From: Durusdinium trenchii | Lineage: Eukaryota; Sar; Dinophyceae; Suessiales; Symbiodiniaceae | NCBI GenBank assembly: GCA_963970005.1 | Contig: CAXAMN010006557.1 | Span: forward strand, 467,147 to 531,146 | Length of the DNA stretch: 64,000 nucleotides | Reading direction: 5' to 3' | Shown here: positions 13,140 to 26,263 of the stretch, piece by piece | Numbering within the stretch: the stretch's first letter is position 1 | Layout: the number at the start of each line of letters is the position of its first letter | Translations under genes and position numbers: made by a program | The notes under the pieces: generated by a model | Seen by the model: the letters and a program-made list of their open reading frames with translations, nothing else | What the model was told of the DNA's origin: nothing | Databases searched by the model: none

Positions 13140-13296
13140 TCCTCCAGGCCCGGGACGGGCCCGCCCCAAACACACGCGCGGGGACCGTGCCGGTGTGGGA
13201 GGACGTGTGGGGCGGCCTGTGCCGTGGGGCGTCGTCGGCTTCTTGGCGCCTCGGTTCGGTGAAGACGACGCGACGTCGTTGGCGCCTCGTCGTCTC
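13140..13296 (-). other. GC-rich coding-like island
   Basis: After TCCGCAG on the minus strand a phase-2 frame reads GANDVASSSPNRGAKKPTTP, then HGTGRPTRPPTPARSPR, a basic, disordered type of sequence. Two other frames are open. Possible exon of an unknown gene. Confidence 0.3.
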
Positions 13297-16215
13297 CTGC
13301 GGAGGAAGGTCTTCGGGTTCACCGAAGGGTGGTTCTTTCACCTGTTTCGAAAGACTTGAAAGGCCGAAGCATTTCAGGTTGGCAAACCCTTCTTTGATGC
13401 TCAAGCATTAGGGTTTGGATGGAAAGCCTCCATCGAAGACAAACTTCATAGACCAAAGTACTGCAAATCGGCCTCAGTACTACAGATTTAAAAACAACTC
13501 CGCGGAAAGACCAAACCAAAAGCATCATGCGTGACGGAGTGGAATTGCCATCTCAGGGATCGAATGCTCGAGCTCGAAGTTTGGCTTCTAAATGCCCTCC
13601 TCGCCACACCCGTCTCCGGCAACCCGTCCGTCTCGGCCACCGCACGCTTGCGCTTGTCATGATCGAAATGGCAGAACCTTCCCATGGCAGAAGATCCCAT
13701 GTTACACCCAAAGAGACTCGCCATGAAGAGAACGACCTACAGTAGTCATTCCTCTCATGTGCGGTTCAACATCCCCACCGCGGCTGGAGCAAGTCAATGG
13801 CTGGGGCAGATCCACCCATCTGGGGCAGATCGGGTCACTGGTGTGTTGGCCTGCTACTTCAGGTCGATGTCTCGCACTGAATATTCTGAATCCACCCAAA
13901 GTATTCAGGTTGACATTTGTGTGTGTGTGTCAGTATTGGCCAGTGCGTGACCAATGGCTCTTGTTAGACATCTTTTAAACTATTAAGAAATCATCAAGCA
14001 CTTCACAATGACATTGAAAGTTTGATCACGTTTAAGATGTTATCTTTCTGGAATATTCTTAAGCATCGAACTACCTTCATCCCATATTGTTTCGATTTCT
14101 GGCAGTCCCACCCCCTCAGATCGGGAGCGGATACCATGACCCGCACCGAAAACCACCCGCACCGGCCCACCTGCATTCATAGCCATTCGAACAGCGGCCT
14201 TTGGGATGAAAGCAGCAGCGTTTGCACTCGCCTGCCGAGTCAGTGGAGCATGCTTCGTTCGCCTCTCAAGTCTGTTTTCCCCAAGGCCTGGGGGGCGTTC
14301 TCGGCCCCAGCGTTACTTGTCCGAGCCCCCTGTTCACTGGTCCGCGACTGGACCAGAACAATACGTCCTCACCGTACCTGAGAAGGTATTTGGATCCCTT
14401 TGGTTTTTGCTTTGCCTTTGGTTTTTGGACACGCACCCAGACAGCCAGCATTCCCTCGGCGAAAACACACCGTAACCGACATTGGACTCTTGGACTCTCC
14501 CAGCGAGTTGATGTCAGCGTAGCAGCATGTCTCGTTCATGTGCATCTTTATGTATTATAATTGCATCTAAATATACAGTATATATACAGTACCTAGAACC
14601 CGTTTGACCCCCGTTTTGATAGGAAAAGGCCATATTTTGGATAGTTGACCCTCCAAAACAGGGGTCACTCGGGTTCCAGGTATAAATGTATATATTGCTT
14701 CTATCCCATGACCGGATGATGGGAGTGATGAGACCTTGTGAAACCGGACTGTTAGAGGTAATGGGACAGACCCGACATAATTATATATATACATAGAAGG
14801 CCTCTTCTTTTGATATGTATATGATATACACATCAAAAGCTGTATATGCACTGAACGTACAATACACATATACAGGTAAGTATGTACATAATACGCACAC
14901 ATTCAATGGGAATAGCTGGTGGGTACCGGTACACGCGCATCATAAGCTATTCTCACAATGTTCACGTTCAGCACTTCCTGTGGTCTCTATCTAGCCTCTT
15001 TTGCTCCAGACCCACCCACGCTGTTTCAGGCTGCCTGTAAAGTGGCCCGCGGAGCCTAGGGTGCAAAGCAAACTGCGAAAAGCACTGCTTTGGATACAGT
15101 AAATACCCCTGAAAAAGCTGGGAGCGATCAAGAAAACCAGCAGTTCCAAAAGAACTGCGCTTCATGGAGGTTACAACAACCGCTTTCACCCGACTTCTGG
15201 AGTTCTTTCAACACATCGCTTGTGTTCAAGCACCCAGCTATGAAGCACCCAGTGTACTCGTCGTGCGCACTCAGCGTCCGTGCCGATGGATGGCAAGCCA
15301 TCCAGCGGCAGATGCTCCGCGGTCGTGACGGTGGCAATCTGGCGTCACGGGGCGAAGCCGTTTTTCGTGGCGAAGGCTTTCGGGGCGAAGCGTTCGCCTT
15401 TTGGGCCACTGGAAGCGTCGGTTCGAATGGAATCTGCGAAATCGGCATATGGGTCGAGAGGAGCAGGGTTTCAAACGTTGCTGATCTCAGTACACTCTCT
15501 TTTTGGGGGGAGCCTGCTAAAGAAATTGTCCAACCAAAACATGTTGCTGCGCCTTCTTTCAAACAGTGGAAGCGGTGTTGGGTTCCGGATTAGAATTCTG
15601 ATGGGCACCTCTGTCAAGCCCCTACGCACGCTGAATCCATATGGACCCAAATGAATTTACCTCCCGCAAGTCTTCCATGCCAAATCTTGCCGAAGACACC
15701 CAGACTCAGACGGTTTCAGAGGTGGAGGACATCACAGCACATTGGGTCGCACGAATCTGCCCTTTCTCCGCCCGCAAGCTTTCTGCGTCCTAGGGAGCAC
15801 ACCGTGCCAGAGGGTGTCTGTAGCTCCACCGAATCCTCAGCGTAGCTTCGAAACTTCTTCGTCCCGGTTCACATGAGGCACCAACGCATCGTTCCCCCAG
15901 AACATCTGTCAGTTGCTGTCTGTAGATCATCATGGCCATGCCGGATGCCCGGCATGAAGCACTTCGTTGCTCTTTCAAAGGCGAACCTCCAGGGGCCAAG
16001 GCTTTTGGGCATGTCGCCGCTCTACCCCGCACCACAAGGCTTGGCCGGCAGCGTCGTCGGCCGGGCACCCGGGCCGATTCCTCCGAGGACACGTTTTCCG
16101 TGAGGTGCGATGGCTTCTTCACAGTGGCACCTGACCGCTTGGTCCCAATCCGAGCGACCCAACGGGGTCGCTAATCATGAAGTATAGACATTGATATACG
16201 AAGTATGTGTATATA

Positions 16216-16319
16216 CCCTGGGAGTCAAAGACTATCAAAAGAATGGTCTGACTAGGGGACCTGAGTTTGGGAACTTCCTTTACTTCAGCCGGTCAAAATA
16301 TAGTCCAACTGGACTTCTG
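16216..16319. repeat. Dispersed repeat, copy 2
   Basis: CCCTGGGAGTCAAAGAC through GGAACTTCCTTTACTTCAGC to CAACTGGACTTCT mirrors 399-501. A shorter related piece (GTCGAACTGGACTTCTAG) lies near 29047-29064. The spread suggests an interspersed element family. Confidence 0.85.
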
Positions 16320-16975
16320 ATGTATATATATATATACTTATTATGTTTATTTACAGTTTTTATTTATGTACAAATGTGCTATCTGTCTTCTCCACGTTTG
16401 CTTGTATATTATTGTAGATGAATCCAGCGATGGTGCACCCTCCCCTCTCTCCTGCTCCAGCATCCGGATGTGAGACGCTTTCCGGCTCATCTGCCGCCTC
16501 CGGCGTGAAAGCCAGCGACGAACGATTCCGAGGATCCCGAAATTCACCCGGCGAGCGACGTCGCGGGGAAACCCACCTGGTGGCGGACCAGGCGAAATAA
16601 TACCTTCACGACTGGTCCGGCGGAAGGGGTCGGTTGTTGCGAACACCGTGAGAATCAAAGGGGTCGACCACCAGAACAGGAAGACCTCTCCACCGGGGTC
16701 GCCGCTTCACCTCTCAAGTGGCCCACGGCCGTGGGCGTCAGCCGAGGAGGGAACGAGGTCCCGAAGTCGTCCCATTCTGACAGGAAGAAAGAATGAAACA
16801 AACATGATGCATGTGTGCGTGACCATGTCTGTTTCAGAACCTTCAACGTGACCTTTTGAGATCCCAGGATGAGGTCACTTAGGCCTGCAACAACCCTTCG
16901 AGACTCCAAAGAGGTCACTTTGCTCCGGTCCTGGTCATGAAAAAAACGCTGAAACCGTTGTGTTTCTAGCAAACC

Positions 16976-17154
16976 TCAGAAACTGGAGGCGTCCGCATCC
17001 AGCATCCTCGCCTCCATCAGCGCGGCGGCCAACTTCGCACCCGCCGCGCCCTCGGGCACCACAGCCTCCGCGGAGCCCGTCACAGCCTCCTGCGGATAGG
17101 GCGGTTGAAGCAGCTGAGGGAAACTAAAGGGCGGAGCTGGGGGCCAGCGTTTTG
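16976..17154 (-). CDS. C-terminal exon of an unidentified protein
   Basis: After TTCTTGCAG the frame (phase 1) reads AKRWPPAPPFSFPQLLQPPY, then PQEAVTGSAEAVVPEGAAGA and KLAAALMEARMLDADASSF, then TGA. Third positions are strongly G/C and the reverse complement shows nothing comparable. It is a proline-rich stretch followed by an alanine-rich helix. No methionine start, as expected for a terminal exon. The upstream exons were not found in the AT-repeat region to the right. Confidence 0.65.
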
Positions 17155-17329
17155 CTGCAAGAATTGGCTCAGTTATACAACTTTAATACTAAAGTTTTAT
17201 ATATTAGGTTCATAATTACATATATATATAAGGCTCTCTCAATTTCCCTGGACAATAAAGGCTAACCTTGTTCCCCCTGTTCGACCTGTCTGGTGGGGAA
17301 ACCGTTCCCCCCAAAAAAGCTACGCTCCC

Positions 17330-17420
17330 ACTCACTAACATGGAAGTGGATTCCACCCCCTGTTTGTACAGGAGAGTAGTCTTCCAAGGGACAGTGCCAT
17401 CCACTTCCATGTTAGTGAGT
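17330..17420. repeat. 22-bp perfect inverted repeat, MITE-like
   Basis: ACTCACTAACATGGAAGTGG plus AT at 17330-17351 pairs with 17399-17420. The 47-base loop has no coding signal. A partial copy of one arm (CCACTTCCATG and GTTAGTCAGAG) lies at 19945-19980, so it is repeated in the genome. Confidence 0.9.
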
Positions 17421-17470
17421 CAGAGTGTAACGGTTAAAGGTTATCCACTGACTGACTGGGTAGGGTCTTG

Positions 17471-17519
17471 CATGTATACATATATATATATACAGTATTT
17501 ATATATATATATATGTGTG

Positions 17520-17551
<32 letters not shown>

Positions 17552-17552
17552 G
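17471..17552. repeat. (TA)n and (TG)n microsatellite
   Basis: Alternating TATATA and TGTGTG runs. Similar shorter TA runs occur throughout the window (for example 9750-9790, 19295-19310, 24472-24491 and 35025-35070). Confidence 0.95.
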
Positions 17553-18897
17553 GCTAATGAAACTCCGAAAGTGGACATTGCAGTTCTTCCGTGCTGTTGT
17601 GATGTTTTTGTTTGGCTTTCGGGTTGGTCGATCCATCCGTTGGAATGTTTGAAGACAGCCGCCTGGCTGAAGACTAGCCTGGCTAACGGCTTGCTGTTTT
17701 GGGCCAACTGGCTGGGGAGTTGGGCCAACTGGCTGGGCTGTTTTGGGCAAACGATGCAGCGTGGTTGTACTTTCCCCTGCCCAAACCCTCGGGCGTGAGC
17801 TTACATCCGAGCGACTGCCTCGACTGGCTCACACTGTGGAGTTTTGGGACCGAAGGGCGGGGCATCTGCAGCGCTCGGGTTCTACACATTCACTGTGGAA
17901 GTCTTAGCTCACCAGTGGGGAGGTGCATCACAGAACTCATGAAGACTTCCATCTGAACCCCTATCGCTTGAAAGAAAGGAACAAGAAGAGAGAGCGAGAG
18001 CGAGAAAACAAAATATGTTTAAAATGATGAAAACTGGAAACAAAAAAATGCCTCTGCCTCTCCTCCTTCACTTCGACAGGCTCGTCGTGCACATCCTTTG
18101 GCACCAAGGGCTCTTTCTCATCTTTCAGCTCACTGTCAGGCCTTGTCAACAAGCGACCACAAGGGCATCGGCTTCACCAAAACGACCACAGAGGTACGGG
18201 TTCCAGGGGTTATATAAAACAGAACAATCAACTTCTGATCAAAGGATTGGTAGTGTTGATCACTTCTCTGTCAACCACAAAATTGCAGAAGAAAGATGAA
18301 GAAAGAAGAACCGACTTCAAAGCCAAAGGAGTTATCTACAAAACAGGCTTTACACGTTTACAAGGTTCAACAAAAAAACACACACATTCAATCAAATCCA
18401 TGCATTTGGCAGTTGGGCCAGTTGGGCCATGCTTCAACATGAACCCCGCTTTAAGCCATGTCTGAACCATGGACCAGTCATGACCAGTATTCCTTTAGAG
18501 TCCCCTGGCCTCGCCGTTCAGGCGAAACCACGACGATGCCCGCCTATTCGGGGCCATAAGGCCAGCAAAGCAGCTTGAACAGCCCTGGCGTGTGGAAATA
18601 CGTGGCGTGTGGATCCTCTTTTTGCAGGGCGAGTTTTTGAAAAGGAACGATCCTGCACAGGGGATGGGTTTTTCAGTGGCCTCTGCATGCCTTCTCGGAA
18701 AAAACCCGCAGGCCTCCTGGCCCCACCTCACGGGAAGGAGGATGTCTTACTAAAAGCTGCATATGTGCATGGATGCCTCACTAGGGAGGCCATCAGAGCC
18801 AGGGAAATAGCTGTACTCAGACTGCTTGGGGGGTTACAAGTTGCAAAGCTCCAAAATGCACCATGGCCCATTGCGGAGATGCTGTCTATATATAAAT

Positions 18898-19033
18898 ATA
18901 CATACATACATACATACATACATACATACAAACAACCAACCAACCAACCAACCAAGCAAGCAAGCAAGCAAAACAAAACAAAACAAAACAAAACAAACCA
19001 AAACAAACCAAACCAAAACAAAACAAACAAAAG
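18898..19033. repeat. Compound microsatellite: CATA, AACC, AAGC, then AAAAC
   Basis: Four simple repeats follow each other without a gap, each differing from the previous by one step: (CATA)n, (AACC)n, (AAGC)n, then (AAAAC)n with AAACC variants. Long open frames across it are artefacts of the repeat. Confidence 0.97.
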
Positions 19034-20257
19034 CGCGAAAAGAATACACGGACACTCAAGGCATCAAACGAACGCATGGTTTCAACTGCCCAAATCTGCC
19101 CCATATCGGCACATCGGCGCGTTTTACCCGTCTGGAAGTGTTTCAGACGGCGCATCAGCCGGCCTGCCCCATGTCACAGCCTGCAAGAAATGAGAATTGT
19201 AGTAGGGATCGAGCTCAATTGCTAAGGCATTGCTCAATGTATTCCCTCTACCTGGTGGTGCCATGTCAGTAGATGAGTACTAGTTATGTTTGAATATATA
19301 TATATATATCTAACAAGACTCCAGCACTCCAATGTCTGAAAGTGGCAGCTTCCAGGCTCCAGCACTGCCTCGTCTCTTGGGCAGTCAGGGTAACGTCGCT
19401 GCGGGCTAACGATTGATGTCGGCGCGCACACAGCTTGAGGTGTCACAACGGGAGGATGCGTGTGAAAGATCGACAGCGCAGCGCATCGAGATAAGGCGAT
19501 TTCGGGGGTGGATCGACGTCGCCGCCATCCATGGGAACCGTCACACTCCATCCATTCGCTCCCTACTTCCAGCGTCGCCACGGTGGGCGCGTCGAAACCG
19601 GTTTTCGGGACCCTTCGGAGTGGTGCCACCGGCGAACGGAACCGCGGCCGGCGGCATCGAAGCATCGAAGACCTAAGCATTTTGGTACAAGCACCGCCAC
19701 GCCAATGGCCATTGACAAAAGCTCTTGATAGCAATTGGTGCATCGGCACGTCCGCGGGCACTCACTTAAAGTGTGCATCCAAACTGGTGGCAGGTATGAT
19801 GGAGTTTGAGTTGTGTCAACAGTGGTGTTTACCGGGCCTGTTTGGACAGGCATAGACCAAACACGGCTCGTGTCATGACCACGGGCAGCGGGCGGTATGT
19901 CGGCGAACACCTGGCACCAGGAGGTCCGGCCTGAGTTGGTCCTTCCACTTCCATGTGAGTGATGTTAGTCAGAGCGTCAACGTGCAGCAAAACATGCAAA
20001 ACACTCATTGATACTCATTGCTCCCACTTACTGTAGGTCATGACCCTGAAAACCTCTGTTCTCAGATCCGGTGGCCCCCCCGGTCTCAACTGCACGCCGG
20101 CATGCGCACAATTAACCTGTGAAACCAGTCGCCGCACGCCACTCACAAAGAGGCTGCCGGACAGGTGATGAGGATCGGCAAGCCCTGAGCCAAACAGTTG
20201 GGGGAAGTCCCCATCACTGCTTGCGGGCTGCTCCAAAAGTGACCATCCACCAAAAGC

Positions 20258-20365
20258 ATGTTAGTTACTAGTAGCTTCTTGTTCCTAGTAGTAAGGCCAG
20301 GAGCTACGTTTGTAGCGTCCTTGCTCCTAGTAGCGATGCCCGTTGCTGCTAGTAGCTTCTTGTTC
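20258..20365. repeat. Copy of the 39-bp minisatellite family, inverted relative to 36.5 kb
   Basis: GTTACTAGTAGCTTCTTGTT and TCCTTGCTCCTAGTAGCGATG, followed by another CTAGTAGCTTCTTGTTCC, match the 36.4-36.8 kb units in reverse complement. The plus frame reads LLVAMP and SSFLF. About three degenerate units. Confidence 0.8.
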
Positions 20366-23272
20366 CAAAAAACACCATGCACTCCTGGCATGGAAACCTC
20401 TGCCCAGCGCCTGGCTCTTACAGGCCATGTGTCCATCGAGCCTGCCGGGCTCGATAAGCGGAGGCCGCCCAGACCCTCGCATGCCGTCCTGCCCCGCCCA
20501 ACAGGGACGGAGGATCCTGGTCTTACATACGATACACCCATTTCTGAGGTCGATACGGACAGTGCATAGCACACTTGAGGCACCCAGGGCACGCAGGGCC
20601 CCACTTGAAAAAGATCAACTGGTGCCCCTGATAGGTTCAACAGTTGCCAGAACGCCTCTCCTCCTGAAGTGTGTGGCACGTTTCGGACACCTGGAAGGCT
20701 TGAGGCCTTGCAGGTCGTGTTTGCTGGCAACATTCACATGAACCACACGAACCACAAGGTGGAGAGTCCACATGGAAACCATTCAAGCCCTCCCCCCCTG
20801 TCGAGTTGTGCCCTCACCTGGGGTTTTTGGGCCAACACCTGCAGTTGAAGGACGTGTTTTCCAGCCCACATGCCCCCTCAGCCGAGCCCGGTCCCCGCCT
20901 CGTGGGGCCGCCGCGGCACGCCGCCTCGCGGCGCTCGCGGCGGCACGGGCAGGCAGAGGGAGGCGTGGGGTGTCCAGCCCATTTGGATTGAAAAACCTCA
21001 AAGGGGGGACTCGTCTGCAGTCTGCATTATTGCACTATACTTGATGTCAGATTGGGCTGCGGCTACGCGAAGCTGAGCTGAGATTCGATGTGCCTCATTT
21101 TGAAAAGTTAGAAGAAAATTAGTAGTCCATGAATCATTTGAGAGAAGATGTCCAAATACCGCGGGTCAGGCCATGGTTCTTCCAATTTTATATGGAACAA
21201 CCCCCCCTCCAATGTCCAACCTCTTCAATTTGATAAGTAGTCTCCGAACAACAGCAGAAAAGAAGGCGGACCAAAAGCGACACTATCCAAGAAAGGTCTT
21301 CACCTTATAGGACCGTGTCAGATATGCCCTTCCAACCCTGCCACCCTGCCCTTCCACCTGCCCCAACCGGGCTCTGAAGAGCCTCCATAAGGCTCAGGGG
21401 AGACTGACCGACGTTCCGGAACGCCACGCGGGAACCCATAACGCGGGAACCCATCGCGCGGGCTCGAAGAGGGCCTCGGGCGGACCGGGCGGGCTCTCCC
21501 GCAGCCGGGCATGGAAATCCTGAAATCCTCGTGTTCGGGTGCAAGTCACTTCGGTTCTCTTGCTCAGGTCTGAGTGGGGCGAAAATCGCTGGTCCATAAG
21601 GGTTTTCGTAAATCTATATAGGGCTAGGTGGGGTCTTAGCAATACAAAACTCAAGCACGCCCAGGCAACCACAGTGCACCTAAATCTCAAGTTGATGGCA
21701 CATATTTGACGGGCTGCAGGGCTGCACGGGTTCATAAACTTCAATCCTGTATGACTCACCCTGCAAAAGAGAAGACCATCCAAAATCCAAAAATCGGTGT
21801 CACTCGCATTTTACGACATGTACAATATAAGCAATTACGTCATTCCAAATGAACGGTGTGTGTGTGTGTGAGTGTTTTTGCGCCCTTCAGGGGAGAGAGG
21901 TTCCTGAAATGGTATGAAATGGTAATGGGGTATCCGCGGGACTTCTTTGCAAACAGGAGTGAGTCCGGGCGTGTGCTTCGATTATCCGTGAGTCCCGCCA
22001 AATCATATGCAGGATGTTTGCGTTCAGCCTTCAATTGCGATCAAAGGAAGGAGTTGTAGTTCCTCTGCTCGCCCATCAATGGATACTGCTTGATAGAGAA
22101 GCCCATCTTTCCTTCGCCAGCTGCATCTCTCCTCGTGACCTTTTTGGAGCCCCTCTTTGTCGCCAGTTTCCAGGCTTGGGCAGTTTTTGTGCGCAGAGCG
22201 CTCCCTCCACAAGCATGAAGAGACCCAAACCAGCTGGTCAGTCGGGGATCCGCTCGACCAGCGGAGTCGACCCATGCCCGTGGGGCACCGTGGGCCCCCA
22301 GGCCACTGCTGAGAGACGGCGGAGGAGCCGCCGAAGGCCTGAGGCCCACGGTCGTCTGCGGGCATCTGAAGTGATGCCACGAGAATCCCATTGTGGACTT
22401 CGTCTGCAAGTGGGGAGAAAGGTGCCTTTGAGATCCTTCGGAGGATCACCAGGTATATAACTTGTATATTTATTGCTATTGCATTTGCTATTGCATTTGG
22501 CTCCAGCAAGGTCCGCTCTTCAGTTTATTCTTCATGTCCCAATGGTGGACCCTCTGCTGTGTGTCTGTGTGTCCCATTCTCTTCCCCTTCGTGTCTTCGG
22601 CCCTAAGGGGTATGGTATGTTCCCGACCCGAGTGGAAGGCCACGAACAACCCTCAGTTGCCGGATCATTCGAACAGAAAGCCCCAGGCCTTGGCCTGCAA
22701 GGTGCTTGCAAAGGAGGCCGACGTCCTCGAACCCCATGTGGGCGCTGGAAACCACAGTGGCAGTTTTCGTGTTTTCCTGTTGTGTTGACATGTGCGCCTG
22801 GAACAGAGCCGAAAAAAGGGGATTCACAATGCAGTTTTGTTGACCCCCACACAGTTTGGCAGGAATTCTCCGAAAAGGGCAGCTGGGCAAGGCTCGGAAA
22901 AAGTGTTTTTCTGTTTTTCGAATCTCGAATGTGATCTTTGCCAGATCATGTTGAGCTTGAGGATGGGCACCCGCCATGCCAAGTCTTGTGTCCTTCACAC
23001 ATAGCAGTTGAGGGCGTACCCCAAAACAGAAACACCATGAAGTACCTACCTCCTAGAAGGCAACAATTGCACCAGAACCCTGCCAATATAGAATGGAAGT
23101 GTTCACCAACCCCAGAAAAGGAGAATCCACTTGGAGCAACGACACACGCGTGGTCCGTCCCCCTGCCCCGGTGCTGCTTCTGACCTGCTGCTGCGCAGCA
23201 CGCCGATGCCAGAGTCATCGCCTAGAGATGGAGATGGATCAACAAAAAAGTGGATGAGCCATTAGATCCTCT

Positions 23273-23354
23273 ACCAGCACCTTCCAACAGGTCTCCTTTG
23301 GAGGGTTGTTAGGCCCTAACAGGTTTCAATTGGTGACCTGTTGGAGGTGCTGGT
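23273..23354. repeat. About 20-bp inverted repeat with nested palindrome
   Basis: ACCAGCACCTTCCAACAGGT at 23273-23292 pairs with 23335-23354, with one bulged base. The loop holds GTTAGGCCCTAAC, itself a near-perfect palindrome. Confidence 0.9.
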
Positions 23355-24033
23355 ATAGATTGATGGATGATCTTTGGTTCTATGGATCGTCATGATGATC
23401 CTTGGGTGATTTGACCGTTGGATCTCGGTTCTACACTGATTTATTGTTGGTTCTACTATGTTCTCATCCAGAGCAACATGTATAAATTGAAGAACTCCAA
23501 GGGTGCATCATCATTGAGGAGTGTTCATCTGAACAGCTGGGTGGGGTCCTCATTCACTTGGCCCACTTCCGGCACAGGACACTGACCGCGAAAAAAGGAC
23601 GCTCCGAAACGACGACGCTCCTAGAGCGTAAGAATAAAGCCGGGCACTCGGGCGTGAGGAAACGTGAGAAGTACCAAATAGAAAGCCCAGGCACTGTAGA
23701 TCTCAAAGCTCACATCTGAATTGCACAATGAAAATGAATGAAATCCAATTGATATGGTGGTATGAAGTCAAGCGTATCAAGAGGTGTCTTGGCCCTAAAA
23801 TGTGACGAAGTGTTTTTTGGAAAGCCTGATGACGTTGAGAGAATGTCACTTCACTGCCCAGTTTAAGGAGGCAAATCAGCCATGCGCGGAGGCTTGCATG
23901 TCTGGTAAGAAGAACTCAGATCAGCTGAACTGCTTGTGTAGGTCAAGCAGAGTCTTTCCATAACTCCTCTACGAGTTCTTTGGGCCCTTGCCCACCTGGA
24001 CCCCCCAACCAACCCGGCGCTCGATGCGCTCAC

Positions 24034-24081
24034 CTGCGCCCGTCCAGGCGCTCGTCCAGTGCCGCCAGGGCGAGGCCTCGC
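24034..24081 (-). CDS. Isolated 48-bp exon candidate
   Basis: It lies between an excellent acceptor (CTCTGTTGCCCCACCAG) and donor (GCGCAG before GTGAGC). In phase 2 it encodes RGLALAALDERLDGR, a likely helix. No partner exon was identified nearby, so the parent gene is unknown. Confidence 0.4.
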
Positions 24082-25115
24082 CTGGTGGGGCAACAGAGGA
24101 CTCAGAGGACAGGGGTGTCGCCTCGACTCGTCTCGACATCGAGCGATGTCCCACCTCGATGAGTCCTGAAAGCGTTTTGGGTTGCCATGGCTCGTCTTTT
24201 TCCCCGGAGGAGCTATCGGTCCTTGTGGCAGTCAACGTACAGGTGCACGCGCAGTGTGATCTCCATTTCAGTCTAAGGAAGTCTTGCCCCCCAGGTTCCG
24301 CTCCAATTCCAAGTGCGCGCGACCGTAATAGTGGATAGTGGAGGTTAGCTTTGGCTTCCACGCGGCCTCAACCCCAGGGTGAGGCACTCAGCTCCATAAT
24401 ACCGGCTTGACACTCGGTCTTCAACCTTTTGGGAGGCCGCGTCAGCTGGACCTACCAGAATGGATACGTCGATATATATATATATATATACTTCAAGAAC
24501 CCTAAAATTTATGCTTCTTACTCTGTTCCAACATGACACTTGCGGTCTACAGCGGATCGGATTGACACGTCCATTTGCCTGGCAGGTACAGCACGGTCAG
24601 ATTTCCACACCCGTTTAAATTTATAATACTTATAAGGCTTTCAGGTGTCGAAATCTGACCGCAACTTAGGTGTCGACATGTTGCACGTAGGATTCTAAGG
24701 GGAAGGGGTTTGTCCCGTTTTAGAAGTCAAGAAGCGTAACTTTCGGCACCCCAGTGTATATATACATCTAATCAATTTTTTCTTCAGTCCATGCAACAGC
24801 CCCCAGGAAAAAGACGAGACCATGTTTGGAGACCATGGCACTTCCTATGGGCCTTTTGGAGGACCTCCCCTTTCTGCAAGAACAATGCCAACCAGCTTGC
24901 TTTCACCTGATCGACGGTCCCATCTTCTGCGCCTTCACGGCCGAAGTCCGTCGGTCGGGGCCTGAGACATGAAAGATCTGGTGAACAGAAATGGGCGAAA
25001 GAAATGGACTTTGGCCCCGCACATGTTCCCCAGCTTCAGCGTCGGAGCGGCCTGGCATCGAAGGCAGTTGGCGAAAGACAGGGCCTCGACGGATACAAAC
25101 CACCCAGCCCCTCCG

Positions 25116-25685
25116 TCAACCCCTCCGTACCTTGAGCAAGAAGCGCCCCTCTTTGTCGTCGTTCATCTCTTCCTGCAATGGCCAACCGCTACTCAAAGAA
25201 GAGTACACCACTTCGGACTCACTGGTTGCAGGACTGCCCGGTCTGCCCATGCCTAGATTGATTGGCGCAAAATCCAGCCTTCGATGTGCGGCTGCAGACC
25301 CTTCTAGACAGTTTGAGGGACCCAATTGGGAAGCCCCTCCCAATGGTCTCAACCTCTGCTCTTGCTCCTGGAGGTCTTGCGGAGTGGCCTCAGTGAGTCT
25401 TCGGGCAGTCGATGATTGGCTCTGGAGCCTTGGGTGGTTCTCCAGGTTTCTACACACCCATGTGGCGTGCCTAAATGTTGTTTGCCATTCAAAGTGACAT
25501 CCGTTGATTGGCCCTTTGGGTTCCATGGGCATCTGTTTCGGTATCTTCTCATCATTGGCCTCTTTCCATTGTAATGATGACTCTTGGGTGCATTCCCACG
25601 TGCTGAAGGAAGGCTGGAGGCGGTGGGTGGAACACATCTTGCTTGGCTGCTTGGATAATTTGAACTCAGGATGCTCTGAACCCAA
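25116..25685 (-). other. Open frame of 189 codons downstream of the RNase H remnant, unrecognised
   Basis: This minus frame is open for 189 codons and contains polar stretches such as TPQDLQEQEQRLRPLGGASQ, then APINLGMGRPGSPATSESEV and PLQEEMNDDKEGRFLLKV. The composition of the second half is plausible for protein. The first half is not, and a second minus frame is also open. It may be 3' retroelement sequence or chance. Confidence 0.25.
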
Positions 25686-26263
25686 CCAACGTCCAGCATA
25701 AGGAGCCTGTAAGCATCCTTGTTCTTTTCAACACATGGTTTGTCCACTTGGATTTGTTTGTTTCTCCTGCGCTTGAGGGGAGATATGCACATATATATAT
25801 ATACATTGTATACCACCCTCGCATCGAAGGGTCTCTCCGCGTCGATGGCATGCTAGATGCTCTGATCCAAATGTGCACTACGCCCAACTGCAATGTAAAA
25901 AACCGTCAGGCAGGAGAAAAGGGGACGCGCCACGACTATATACTGCATATGCATGGTCATATGTATATATAGTTTTACTATATATATGCGTGTTTCAGGA
26001 AACATCAAGACCAAAAGCGTAACCAAGACAGCAACCGTTTGCAGTTTGGTTAGCTTTTCCGTCCATGGATCCAGTCTTGTTAAGAGATGCCAGACTGGGA
26101 TGGTACCCAAAACCGCCACCGATCCCAGTCGACAGAAACAGAACCATGGAGGAAAGCCGACGCCGGGCACCCTGAAGGAAAACGGGTCCATGGGTGTCGT
26201 GCACCATGGGTGAAAAGTAGAAGCAAAAATCCACCGCTCAGCCATCCTGCGCTTGTAGGGATT

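Larger units (their letters stand above)
10278..16975. other. Stretch without a well-supported gene
   Basis: It contains the island at 13140-13296, hairpins at 11384 and 13027, and the dispersed repeat at 16216. GC-rich DNA at 15270-15470 is open on both strands (GGCGAAG-type local repeats) and cannot be assigned. Otherwise nothing supportable. Confidence 0.55.
17155..24033. other. Repeat-rich stretch without a well-supported gene
   Basis: Contains microsatellites, the inverted repeats at 17330 and 23273 and a minisatellite copy at 20258. A minus-strand island at 22290-22420 (AFGGSSAVSQQW after CCTCAG) could hide one exon. No recognisable domain. Confidence 0.55.

Noticed and set aside
18609..19272. 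Long frames over the compound microsatellite
   Set aside because: They translate simple repeats (YIHTYIHT, KQNKTKQNKT) and carry no gene evidence.
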